Shown here one piece after another: positions 16,794 through 25,301 of a DNA stretch of 34,079 nt. Under the pieces are notes generated by a model. That model saw nothing but the letters and a program-made list of their open reading frames with translations, ran no database searches and was not told the DNA's origin. The stretch covers positions 1-34,079 of the forward strand of contig JAJFUV010000290.1 in assembly GCA_021372245.1 (NCBI GenBank), in the 5' to 3' direction. The number at the start of each line of letters is the position of its first letter. Within the stretch, counting starts at the first letter, position 1. This DNA is from Terriglobales bacterium. GTDB taxonomy: Bacteria; Acidobacteriota; Terriglobia; Bryobacterales; Bryobacteraceae. Made by a program: the position numbers and the translations under genes.

Positions 16794-19700
16794 ATGCGAG
16801 AGAATCCCTTCAAACCAACAACCCGGCGCCGGCCTGCCGGCCGGGTCTCCGGGTTCGTCCTGTGCGTCGCACTGTGCGCGTTCGCACATCTATCAGGCCC
16901 TAGCGAGGCCTATGGGCAGGTCCTGTACGGTTCGCTAACGGGCTCCATCACCGATCCAAGCGAGGCCGGTGTCCCTGACGCCACTGTTCAGGTGACCAAC
17001 CTCGGGACCGGCGTGATCAAAGAAACCACAACGAATGTAAACGGCATTTACCTGTTCGCCGACTTGCAACCCGGGTTGTACAACGTCACGTTAAAGGCGA
17101 GGGCCTTCGGCACGGTGACATCCGAAGGCTTGAGCATCGAAGCTAACCGCGTCCGGCGATTTGACGCCACGCTCAAGGTGGCGCAAGTCACAGAAAGCGT
17201 CATCGTGGCGGCCGGCGCGGAGGCGCTCCAGACGGATCGTTCCGACGTGAATGTTAACGTAACCTCCAGACAGATCACTAACCTCACATTGGGTGGTTCG
17301 ATGGGCCGCAACTACCAGAGCTTGATGACCATTGTGCCGGGCGCGGTCATGTATGGCGAGCAAAACTCCGACGCCGGCAACCCGCAGCGGTCCATTTCGG
17401 TAAATGTCAATGGCGTCTCGCGGCTCCAGAACAATACCAAGCTGGATGGCACCAGCATCGTCTATCCCTGGCTGCCGACCAATACCGCCTATGTGCCGTC
17501 CACCGAGGCCATCGAAACGGTCAATATCGTGACCAATTCTTACAATGCCGAGCAGGGGATGGCCGGCGGGGCGGCCGTTAATCTGACCATCAAGAGCGGC
17601 ACCAACGATTTCCATGGTACGGCATGGATTTTCAACATCGACAGCAAGTTCAAAGCCCGGAATTTCTTCCAGACCACCCCGCAGAATCCCAAGAACATCA
17701 TCAACCAGTTCGGCCTCAACTTCGGCGGACCCTTGCGCATTCCGAAGGTACTCGATCTGAGGAACAAGCTGTTCTTCTTCGTGAACTGGGAACGGACCAC
17801 CCGGCGGGCAACGGCTCCACCGCGTTTCTTCAGCGTGGCGCCGCAGGACATACGCGACGGCAACTTTGCGGCTACCGGCACGGCGATCTACGACCCGAAC
17901 TCCGCCACCGACCCTACCAAGCGCCTGCCATTAGCGGATAACCGGATCCCTTCAACCAGATTCGATCCGGCGGCCGTGGAACTCATGAAGCGGCTTCCGC
18001 AACCTACTCTGTCCAGCGCCGGATACGTGAACAACTTCGTCACTTCCGGCTCCAGCCCCTTCAACCGCGACAACGTGGACATCAAGGTGAATCATGTTGT
18101 CAGCGCGAAGTTGTCCTACTTCGGACGGTACAGCATCTCGCCGCACAACATCTACGATCCCCCGGCCTTCGGCGACGCCGTCGGCGACGCTTCCATGGGA
18201 GGGCAATTGGGCTACGCGCTTGGACGAACACAGATCGCCGGTGCAGGTTTGACTTACACCTTCAGCCCCACACTTCTGTTCGACGCCAACTTCGGCTACA
18301 CCCGCCAGAAACTGGGTGCGCAGGGTCCGGATCTGGGAACCAATTACGGGCTCGATCTGCTGAAAATCCCGGGCACCAATGGGTCCAGCACGATGCAGAG
18401 CGGCATGCCCGCCTTCCAGTTTGCCAGCACCTGGTCGAACATCGGCAACGCGAACACGGGAAGCCCGTTCTTGTTCCGGGATAACCAGTACGTGGCGAAC
18501 GCCAACCTGAGCTGGATTAAGAGAACCCATACGTTCCGCTTTGGCCTGGACTACTGGAACCAGCAGATCAACCACTTCCAGCCCCAGGGAGGAACGTTCC
18601 AGACGGCGCGTGGCACTTTCGACTTCAACGGCAATCCCACTGCTCTGCAAAATGGAGCACCGGCCAACCGGTTCAACAGTTGGGCTTCCTTCCTGCTGGG
18701 ACTGCCCTCCCGGGCCGGCAAGGTGGAGCAATTGCGCGATCCCAATTCGATTCACATCCCGATCATCGCCTGGTACGCGCAGGACCAATGGCAGGCTACG
18801 CGGAAGCTGACCGTGAACCTCGGCGTCCGTTGGGAGTACTACCCCTTCCCGACGCGCGACTGGGGCGGAGTGTCGCGCTTCGACCCGTCGGACGGCCTGG
18901 TCTACATCGGCGGCGCCGGTAGTACGGCGGTGGATACCGGCGTGGACAACGGGAAGGGCCAACTCGTGCCGCGCATCGGCTTGGCCTACCGCCTGAACAA
19001 CAAGACGGTGATCCGCACCGGCTACGGCATGTCGGTGGATCCGCGGACGTTCATCAATTTCCGCGATGCCTTCCCTATCAACTTCGCTTGGGAAATCCCC
19101 CAACCTACGTTCAACGGCGTCACAAATGCCTTCATTCCAGTCACCACCTTGCGGCTGGGTCTTCAGCCCGAGCTTTACCGGCAACCGGTCGACCTAACAC
19201 AAGGCACGATCAAGCTGCAGGGAGGCACTGGAACCAACACGGTTCCCGAGCACGCTATGCGCAAGTACATCCAGTCCTGGAACTTCATGCTCCAGCGCGA
19301 GCTACCGAGTGGCTTTGTTGCGCAAGCGGGCTATGCCGGCACGCGAGCGACCGGGCAGATGGCAAATGTCGCCTTGAACGCCGGAGCCCCCGGCACAGGT
19401 AACGCCGGGCGCGCCCTGTACCCGCAGTTCGGGCTCACCGCGGACATCAACATCATCGAGCCGTATAAGACAGTGACCTACGATGCTTTGCAGACTCAAC
19501 TAACCAAGCGATGGAGCATGTCGCAGGCCGGCGTGGTTTACACCTTCTCCAAGGCCATCAATTACGCCGACAATGACACGAACCCCAGAATCCAATGGAT
19601 GCCGGCGGCGAACCTGAACCGCGGTCCCGCCCAATATGACCGTACCCACAATTTCCAGAGCTACTGGGTGCTGGAGGCTCCGTTTGGGAAGGGCCATGGC

Positions 19701-20252
19701 TGGGCGACCAGCGGGGTACCGAGCAAGCTGCTGGGAGGCTGGCAGTTGAGCGGCCTTCTCAGCGCCATGAGCGGCTGGCCCATTACCATCACCCAGAACA
19801 ACGGCCTCAACCTGAATGCAGCCAGCAGCGGCCAAGTCCCCGACCAAGTCAAGGCCAGCGTTGAGATCTTGGGCGGGATTGGCCGGGGCCGACCCTGGTT
19901 CGATCCCACGGCCTTTGCTCCAGTGAACATTCCGGCCGGCCAAACCCAGCGATTCGGAAATGCGGGCAGAAACAACGTCCGCGGGCCGGCTTTCTTCAAC
20001 ACCGATCTGAGCCTTTCCCGTACCTTCGATATTAAGGAACGGGTCCACCTCCAGTTCCGCGCCGAGGCGCTGAACGTGTTCAACCATCCGAACTTCGCGC
20101 TGGGTCTGCAATGGGACGGCAACACGAACGTGTCCGATCTATCGCAATTCGGGATCATCAACTACACCGTCGGCGCCAACGGCGCCAGCGGAAATTCCGG
20201 AAAAGGCACCGGCGAACGGCAACTCCGTTTCGGGTTCCGTGTGCACTTCTAA
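16794..20252 (+). CDS. TonB-dependent receptor-like outer membrane protein with carboxypeptidase-regulatory domain (Oar-like)
   Basis: The 1152-residue protein starts at ATG 16794 (GGAG 6 nt upstream), not at the earlier GTG 16773. A signal peptide ends near SEAYG (about residue 41). Residues 44-130 form a carboxypeptidase-regulatory-like beta-sandwich (GSLTGSITDPSEAGVPDATV, GIYLFADLQPGLYNVTL). A plug-like region follows (VNVNGVSRLQNNTKLDGTSI, IETVNIVTNSYNAEQG, VNLTIKSGTNDFHGTAW). The remainder is a large beta-barrel of aromatic strands ending in RFGFRVHF; a terminal Phe is the outer-membrane barrel signal. This Oar-like class is hugely expanded in Acidobacteriota and is thought to bind or import oligomers; the ligand is unknown. 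A long structured leader precedes it and a 12-bp inverted repeat follows. Confidence 0.93.
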   Translation: MRENPFKPTTRRRPAGRVSGFVLCVALCAFAHLSGPSEAYGQVLYGSLTGSITDPSEAGVPDATVQVTNLGTGVIKETTTNVNGIYLFADLQPGLYNVTLKARAFGTVTSEGLSIEANRVRRFDATLKVAQVTESVIVAAGAEALQTDRSDVNVNVTSRQITNLTLGGSMGRNYQSLMTIVPGAVMYGEQNSDAGNPQRSISVNVNGVSRLQNNTKLDGTSIVYPWLPTNTAYVPSTEAIETVNIVTNSYNAEQGMAGGAAVNLTIKSGTNDFHGTAWIFNIDSKFKARNFFQTTPQNPKNIINQFGLNFGGPLRIPKVLDLRNKLFFFVNWERTTRRATAPPRFFSVAPQDIRDGNFAATGTAIYDPNSATDPTKRLPLADNRIPSTRFDPAAVELMKRLPQPTLSSAGYVNNFVTSGSSPFNRDNVDIKVNHVVSAKLSYFGRYSISPHNIYDPPAFGDAVGDASMGGQLGYALGRTQIAGAGLTYTFSPTLLFDANFGYTRQKLGAQGPDLGTNYGLDLLKIPGTNGSSTMQSGMPAFQFASTWSNIGNANTGSPFLFRDNQYVANANLSWIKRTHTFRFGLDYWNQQINHFQPQGGTFQTARGTFDFNGNPTALQNGAPANRFNSWASFLLGLPSRAGKVEQLRDPNSIHIPIIAWYAQDQWQATRKLTVNLGVRWEYYPFPTRDWGGVSRFDPSDGLVYIGGAGSTAVDTGVDNGKGQLVPRIGLAYRLNNKTVIRTGYGMSVDPRTFINFRDAFPINFAWEIPQPTFNGVTNAFIPVTTLRLGLQPELYRQPVDLTQGTIKLQGGTGTNTVPEHAMRKYIQSWNFMLQRELPSGFVAQAGYAGTRATGQMANVALNAGAPGTGNAGRALYPQFGLTADINIIEPYKTVTYDALQTQLTKRWSMSQAGVVYTFSKAINYADNDTNPRIQWMPAANLNRGPAQYDRTHNFQSYWVLEAPFGKGHGWATSGVPSKLLGGWQLSGLLSAMSGWPITITQNNGLNLNAASSGQVPDQVKASVEILGGIGRGRPWFDPTAFAPVNIPAGQTQRFGNAGRNNVRGPAFFNTDLSLSRTFDIKERVHLQFRAEALNVFNHPNFALGLQWDGNTNVSDLSQFGIINYTVGANGASGNSGKGTGERQLRFGFRVHF

Positions 20253-20266
20253 GGCCTGTTTTGCAG

Positions 20267-20322
20267 CGCGTCCCGGGTGCCACCGCGCCGCTTCCTGAGC
20301 CGTTCGAGGGACCCGGGACGCG
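20267..20322. repeat. Long-range 12-bp perfect inverted repeat
   Basis: CGCGTCCCGGGT (20267-20278) and ACCCGGGACGCG (20311-20322) are exact reverse complements separated by 32 nt. They begin 15 nt after the receptor stop codon. The RNA stem would be very stable, but no T-run follows. It may be a Rho-independent-like or 3'-end-stabilising structure. Confidence 0.55.
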
Positions 20323-20370
20323 AAGGCCGTTCATCCCGCTCCGTCAGGCGAGGTGTCCGATACTCGAAGA

Positions 20371-20787
20371 ATGAACTTTATTCACGCTCTCATACTCGCA
20401 TTGGCACTCTTTGGAGCCCCAGCCGCTACTCCTGTCGGTGGATCCTATTCTTTGAAAGTCTTCGAAGGGTTCCGCTTTGCAGATCGCACCGCAGTCAAGA
20501 GCGACGACAAGAGCGCCGACGTGCGTTTCTATTACCAAGTGCGCCGCGCCGGACCCTTCGTTTACCTCGGCGCGGAAAAGATTAAGGAACTCGCGGCAAC
20601 GCCGCGCGCTTCGTTCTCCCCCGCTGAGACCGCGTCCTGGAAAGATTACGTTTTCGCTCCCGGCCCGGGATACTATGGCGTAGTCTCGAAGGGGCATTCG
20701 TACATCTTGCATCTGGAGAGTTACGAGAACCAGGGCAAAGCCGCCAGCTACTGGAAGATGAATTTCTCCTGGAAGCAGCTCGACTGA
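20371..20787 (+). CDS. Small exported protein of unknown function
   Basis: The 138-residue protein begins with a signal peptide (MNFIHALILALALFGAPAAT). The mature part is about 118 residues with beta-strand character (SYSLKVFEGFRF, DVRFYYQVRRAGPFVYLG, SYILHLESYEN) and an aromatic C-terminus. I do not recognise the family. GTG 20353 is an alternative start adding six residues; neither has an ideal ribosome binding site. It lies 118 bp after a TonB-dependent receptor gene on the same strand, with a strong inverted repeat between, so co-transcription is uncertain. It ends 20 bp before a convergent gene, with a small hairpin GACGG/CCGTC (20789-20804) between. Confidence 0.68.
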   Translation: MNFIHALILALALFGAPAATPVGGSYSLKVFEGFRFADRTAVKSDDKSADVRFYYQVRRAGPFVYLGAEKIKELAATPRASFSPAETASWKDYVFAPGPGYYGVVSKGHSYILHLESYENQGKAASYWKMNFSWKQLD

Positions 20788-20807
20788 AGACGGCCTCCTC
20801 CGTCCGT

Positions 20808-21779
20808 TCAGCGCAAGCGGAATTCGAAGGCGTAAGGAGCGTAACTGTCGCCGGTTGAATCGCGCAGCAGGAACGCATAGAAACCCGGTTGTAAATCCCC
20901 GGTGGTGACGGACACCACGGAGCCGTCTCGCCGGCCGGCAACCGGGAACTCCGCGCGCACGGCGGAGAGGATCTTCATTTCCGGCTCCCGCTGTTCCGGA
21001 TTGAGCGCGGCCTGTCGCGTCTCGACGTCGCGGGTCTCGATGAGCCGCGCCTGCTCCTTTTCGCAAACCGTCAGTTTCATGAGTACGGGCGTGTACTCGT
21101 CCAGGTCGATGCCGCCGTACACAGCCGGCATGCGCAGCATCACGGTGCCGGATACCTCCGGAACGGGCCGTTCCTCGATGAAGAAGAACTGGCGGACGCG
21201 CAGGTTGCGCGGGTCAACCGGGCCGGCCGAGGGTGGGCGGACCACGTCGCTTCCACCGGCAGTCATCGTCACCGGCAGCTTCCTGAGGACCCGTCCAAAG
21301 CCCGAGCGACGCGAGCCTTCGACAGGCCCCTTATCCGGATCGGCATCGGCGTCCAGCCGTGTTCCTGCCTGCTTCACCGTTTCGGAGAACCTGGCGTCCT
21401 TGGGAGCATAGGCCAGCATCACTTGAGAACTCGTTAGCTCCACGTCCTTTTCGCCGGCCAGTAGCGTCACTTTCCCCACTGGGGGTGTAACGGCAGGTGC
21501 AGCGGGGGTGGCTGGGGCGGTCCGCTGCCGCTCCAGGATGGCGAGCAGCACGCGGTCGGGCACACCAGCCTTCTTCAGAGCGAGCAGGCCTTCGGGAGAC
21601 GTGTCGAAGCGCACCTCGCCCGCGGACTTCACCGCGGCAGCCACCACCTCTTCGCTCATGCCGGCGCGCACCAGTTTGATGACGCCGTCGTTATCCAGCG
21701 GCTTGGAGGCCGTTTGAGCGGCAAGAAACCCTGCCGCGAGGGCGATCACAACCGTCAGCCTTCCCAGGGTCGAAAGCAT
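20808..21779 (-). CDS. Exported protein of unknown function with an Acidobacteria-style helical N-terminal motif
   Basis: From ATG 21779 (GGAG 8 nt upstream) the protein has 323 residues with signal peptide MLSTLGRLTVVIALAAGFLA. The longer open frame to 21977 overlaps the divergent receptor start region and was rejected. Residues 28-85 (NDGVIKLVRAGMSEEVVAAA, FDTSPEGLLALKKAGVPDRV) form the helix-rich 'V-I-K-x-V-x-A-G' module I know from many acidobacterial exported proteins; its role is unknown. A Pro/Ala linker follows. The C-terminal 200 residues are beta-rich (KVTLLAGEKDVELTSSQVML, LQPGFYAFLLRDSTGDSYAP), like a periplasmic binding or adhesion fold. A minus-strand -10-like TATACT (21804-21799) sits just upstream. 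Confidence 0.75.
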   Translation of the reverse strand: MLSTLGRLTVVIALAAGFLAAQTASKPLDNDGVIKLVRAGMSEEVVAAAVKSAGEVRFDTSPEGLLALKKAGVPDRVLLAILERQRTAPATPAAPAVTPPVGKVTLLAGEKDVELTSSQVMLAYAPKDARFSETVKQAGTRLDADADPDKGPVEGSRRSGFGRVLRKLPVTMTAGGSDVVRPPSAGPVDPRNLRVRQFFFIEERPVPEVSGTVMLRMPAVYGGIDLDEYTPVLMKLTVCEKEQARLIETRDVETRQAALNPEQREPEMKILSAVRAEFPVAGRRDGSVVSVTTGDLQPGFYAFLLRDSTGDSYAPYAFEFRLR

Positions 21780-21822
21780 GAGGCACTCTCCGGTGTTCAG
21801 TATAACCAGCCTCATAGACGCC

Positions 21823-21961
21823 GGAAGAGCCGCGCAAAGGTACGCCAAAGCTCGCCAAAGGGGCCATGGCGCGGCTTTTCGCTTGTTGCCGGGAGCGTAT
21901 TGCCGCGATTCTAGGGCAAAGGTACGTGTGCGGACTCTGGCCGGGGGGTCGGAAGAGCCGC
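21823..21961. repeat. Repeated motifs in the divergent promoter region of the second receptor
   Basis: Two 11-mers occur twice: GGAAGAGCCGC at 21823-21833 and 21951-21961, and GCAAAGGTACG at 21834-21844 and 21916-21926. CAAAG recurs at 21835, 21846 and 21856, that is every 10-11 bp, one DNA turn, and again at 21917. Such helically phased direct repeats suit cooperative protein binding. They lie between divergent genes starting at 21779 and 21989. Confidence 0.5.
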
Positions 21962-21988
21962 CCAATTCATGTCCCAAGGAGAGATAGC

Positions 21989-24900
21989 ATGAGGACTTTT
22001 CGCGTGATGTTCCCCGTTCTGTTGCTGTGCCTGGCTGCGCCGCTCAGCGCGCAGACCACCGGTGATATACGCGGCATCGTGACGGACCCATCCGGAGCGG
22101 CGGTACCCAGCGCTCGCGTGTCGCTGACAAACCAGGAAACCGGGGAAGCCCGTAATGTGTCGACCGACACCGAGGGGCGCTACCGGTTCAATCTGCTCAA
22201 GATCGGACAGTACATGGTGGCCGTCGAAGCGCAAGGTTTCCGCGGCACCTCGGCTCCGGCCACCGTGCGCAGCGCGGAAATCACGTCGGTGAACCTCAGG
22301 CTCGACATCGGACAGGTGACTGAGCAGGTGATCGTCACCGACGCGGCCAGCCCGCTGGACACGCAAAGCGCACAGATGCAGGAGGCCTTCGACGCTACGG
22401 AGGTCCACGACATCCCCGTGGGACGGAATCCCAACCTGTTCGCCGCCATCATGCCGGGGGTGATTCCGGCGCCCGGCGGCTTCAACAGTGGGAGCTTCAT
22501 CGCCAACGGCAATCGCTTGCGCGCCAACAACATCACTATTGACAACATCACCGCTACCGACATCTCCACGGCCGGCACCGGATCGAGCAACAACACGCCG
22601 TTGAACTTCTCGTCCATCCGCGAGGTGAAGGTCATCACCAACATGTTTAGCGCGGAGTTCGGGCGTAATTCCGGCGCGCAGGTGCAGTACATCACCAAGA
22701 GCGGCACCAACAGCTTCCACGGAGAGCTTTACGAATACCTGCAGAACAGCCGCCTGAACGCGCGGGACTGGTTCGATCAGAGCGGACAAGCAACCGTGTC
22801 GCGCATCAACGAGTGGGGAGGCGTGATCGGCGGGCCGGTCATCCGCAACAAGACCCACTTCTTCGCCTCGGGTGAGCGCTACTATGGACGCGGCCTGGGC
22901 GCCGCGCGCGTGGCGCAGGTGCCCACGGCCTCGATGCTCGCCGCCGTCACGGACCAGACGTCGAAGAAGATCCTCGATATGTACAAGCTTCCGGTGGCGA
23001 CAACCGATAGCGGCACTTACGGAACGGTGCAGCAGAACGCCTCAAACGCCGCAGACCTGTACCAGTATTCTGTGCGCCTGGACCACCAGATTTCGGACAA
23101 AGATTCTATTTACGGGCGCTACGGGTACGCCACCAACTCGAGCAGCAGTTCCAACAACACGTTCATCCAAACCAACATCGCGAACTTCGGCTTGAGTTCA
23201 ACCAACTCCGTGCACAGCCTGAACATCAACGAGACGCACATCTTCTCGCCCACCGTGGTGAACGAGTTCCGCGCCGGATTCGGGCGCACTTCGCCGATAT
23301 TCGTGGTGGATTCGACCGTGCCGGTCGGCCCACGCATCGTCTTCGCCAACGGGCAGGTGGACCGTTTCGGTTCCTATGAAGGCGGACCGCAGGGCCGCGT
23401 GCAGAACACCTTCCAGTACGGCGACACGCTGACCTGGAGCCGCGGCGCGCACAGCATCAAGGTTGGCGGCGATTTCTTCCGTTACCAGGGCAACAGCTTC
23501 TTCGAAGCGCAAACCCGCGGCGTCTATACGTTCCTGTCGTGGGCCGACTTCGCCTCCGGCACACCCTACTCCATCACCCAGCGCTTCGGGCCGACGCAGC
23601 GCGGCAACCGCAACTGGAACCAGAGTGCCTTCGCGCAGGACGACTACCGCGTCACCTCCACCCTCACGCTGAACCTGGGCGTTCGAATGGAGACCTATGG
23701 TCCGGTGACCGAAGTGAACGGCTTGACGTCGAATCTGGATTTCAGTTGCAAAGACAGCATGGGCATTGCCGGCACAGGCCGGTTCGGCTGCTTCTCGGTG
23801 GGCGAGCCTTCCATCGCCACCAATTACTACTTCCAGCCCCGCGTCGGCTTCGCCTGGAATCCGCACCAGGGCAAGACGGTGTTTCGTGGAGGCTACGGAC
23901 TGGTTTCGGATTTCAACTACCTGAATCCGGTAACGAACCAGCGCTTCCTGCCGCCGTTCGTGGCGACCAAGACTCTGACGGGCACGGCGAACTTCACCGG
24001 CAACAACAGTTGGGCCAGCCTGATCGCTGGAACGGGGACGCTGCAGCAGGAAGGCACGGCGCAGGCGGGGCATATTGTGACAAATGTCCTCAACTACGGC
24101 GACGTGAGCCCGGCCATCGATCCCAACTTGAAGAATCCGCAGGTGCACCAGTGGAACTTCGGTATCCAACGCGAGCTGCCGCAGGGGATCGTCCTGAAAG
24201 CATCGTATGTGGGCACGAAGAGCAACTACCTGCAAACCACCCGGCAGTTGAATTTCAATGCACAGCGTCCGAGCCCGGCAACCGGCCTGGCCGACGAACT
24301 GGTCCGCAGATCGGAGTTCGTGACCAGCTACAACAACATGGCCGGCTCGTCCACGCGGTACAGCACGCGCCTGGACCCGCGCTTCAACGTCGTTAACTAC
24401 TACGACAACTCGGGTGACTCGAATTATCACGCGCTGGAGGTTGTCGCCACGCGTTCGTTCCGCAACGGCTACTCGTTCCAGGCGGCCTACACCGCGGCCA
24501 AGTCGATCGACAACGTGTCCGACGGGCTTTCGAACATTCCCAATGACAGCGCCAACATTCAGGACCCGACCAACCTGAACAACAACCGCGGCGTGAGCGG
24601 ATTCGACGTTCCGCAGCGCATCGTGGTGGCGCACGTGTTCGAGATCCCATGGGGCAGGAACCTATCGAACCCCGTGCTGCGCCGCATCTTCGGTGGCTGG
24701 GGTGTCTCCGGCATTTCGAGCTGGCGCGCCGGATTCCCCATCTCGCTCGATTCCGGCGCGAGAATGGGCGTGGCCAATATATCCACCCTGATCACCGGCG
24801 GGATCATGCGACCGAACGCAACCGGTCCGGTCAACTTCAATCCTCAGCCGGCCGGCAGCCCGGGCGCTCCGCAGGGTTTGATTACGGACATCGCGGGCCG

Positions 24901-25201
24901 CCAGATTTCCACCTACGCGCAAAGCCTGGGCCTATCGCAGCCGCTGCTCGGCAACTTCGGCACCATGGGCCGCAACTCCCTGCGCGCCAATGGCCAGACC
25001 GACATGGACTGGAACTTCACCAAAGACACGCGCGTCACCGAACGCGTGGGCATCCAGTTCCGCTGCGAGATCTACAACCTGTTCAACTTCCATTCGTTCC
25101 AGGACGTGAACCGCAACGTCAGCAATCCGGCGTTCGGCCAGTACACTACCGCTCCGCAAAGCCAGCGCTACTTCCAACTGGCGGCCGTGGTTCGGTTCTA
25201 G
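21989..25201 (+). CDS. TonB-dependent receptor-like outer membrane protein (Oar-like), second copy
   Basis: The 1070-residue protein starts at ATG 21989 with AAGGAGAG at 21977-21984; the frame extends upstream, but only this start gives a signal peptide (MRTFRVMFPVLLLCLAAPLS, cleaved after SAQ). Residues 24-112 are the carboxypeptidase-regulatory domain (GDIRGIVTDPSGAAVPSARV, GRYRFNLLKIGQYMVAVEAQ). The plug-like region includes IREVKVITNMFSAEFGRNSG and VQYITKSGTNSFHGELYEYL. The rest is a beta-barrel ending in YFQLAAVVRF, with terminal Phe. Compared with the receptor at 16794 the architecture is the same but the sequence is divergent, so they are paralogues with different ligands rather than a recent duplication. 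A 10-bp GC-rich stem follows the stop. Confidence 0.93.
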   Translation: MRTFRVMFPVLLLCLAAPLSAQTTGDIRGIVTDPSGAAVPSARVSLTNQETGEARNVSTDTEGRYRFNLLKIGQYMVAVEAQGFRGTSAPATVRSAEITSVNLRLDIGQVTEQVIVTDAASPLDTQSAQMQEAFDATEVHDIPVGRNPNLFAAIMPGVIPAPGGFNSGSFIANGNRLRANNITIDNITATDISTAGTGSSNNTPLNFSSIREVKVITNMFSAEFGRNSGAQVQYITKSGTNSFHGELYEYLQNSRLNARDWFDQSGQATVSRINEWGGVIGGPVIRNKTHFFASGERYYGRGLGAARVAQVPTASMLAAVTDQTSKKILDMYKLPVATTDSGTYGTVQQNASNAADLYQYSVRLDHQISDKDSIYGRYGYATNSSSSSNNTFIQTNIANFGLSSTNSVHSLNINETHIFSPTVVNEFRAGFGRTSPIFVVDSTVPVGPRIVFANGQVDRFGSYEGGPQGRVQNTFQYGDTLTWSRGAHSIKVGGDFFRYQGNSFFEAQTRGVYTFLSWADFASGTPYSITQRFGPTQRGNRNWNQSAFAQDDYRVTSTLTLNLGVRMETYGPVTEVNGLTSNLDFSCKDSMGIAGTGRFGCFSVGEPSIATNYYFQPRVGFAWNPHQGKTVFRGGYGLVSDFNYLNPVTNQRFLPPFVATKTLTGTANFTGNNSWASLIAGTGTLQQEGTAQAGHIVTNVLNYGDVSPAIDPNLKNPQVHQWNFGIQRELPQGIVLKASYVGTKSNYLQTTRQLNFNAQRPSPATGLADELVRRSEFVTSYNNMAGSSTRYSTRLDPRFNVVNYYDNSGDSNYHALEVVATRSFRNGYSFQAAYTAAKSIDNVSDGLSNIPNDSANIQDPTNLNNNRGVSGFDVPQRIVVAHVFEIPWGRNLSNPVLRRIFGGWGVSGISSWRAGFPISLDSGARMGVANISTLITGGIMRPNATGPVNFNPQPAGSPGAPQGLITDIAGRQISTYAQSLGLSQPLLGNFGTMGRNSLRANGQTDMDWNFTKDTRVTERVGIQFRCEIYNLFNFHSFQDVNRNVSNPAFGQYTTAPQSQRYFQLAAVVRF

Positions 25202-25208
25202 CGGCACT

Positions 25209-25236
25209 CGCCCGCCCCGCGAGGGTGGGGCGGGCG
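25209..25236 (+). terminator. GC-rich terminator-type stem-loop after the second receptor gene
   Basis: CGCCCGCCCC (25209-25218) and GGGGCGGGCG (25227-25236) are a perfect 10-bp stem with an 8-nt loop, 8 nt after the receptor stop. No T-tract follows (ACAACATGATAACC), so it may act with Rho or mainly protect the 3' end. Confidence 0.5.
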
Positions 25237-25301
25237 ACAACATGATAACCTTGGAACTTAATTAGCGCGGCCGTTCCGTGCCGCACCAAGGAGATCGAAT
25301 C

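Noticed and set aside
16532..16813. Possible 93-residue minus-strand gene in the large intergenic region
   Set aside because: No ribosome binding site or family resemblance, and it crosses the structured leader and start of the receptor gene.
17952..19184. 410-residue minus-strand open frame
   Set aside because: It lies inside the first receptor gene, antisense, with no domain.
23198..24634. 478-residue minus-strand open frame
   Set aside because: It is antisense to the second receptor gene; Val/Arg/His-rich shadow.
16794..25201. The two TonB-dependent receptors as a recent tandem duplication
   Set aside because: They share architecture but little sequence, and are separated by unrelated genes.
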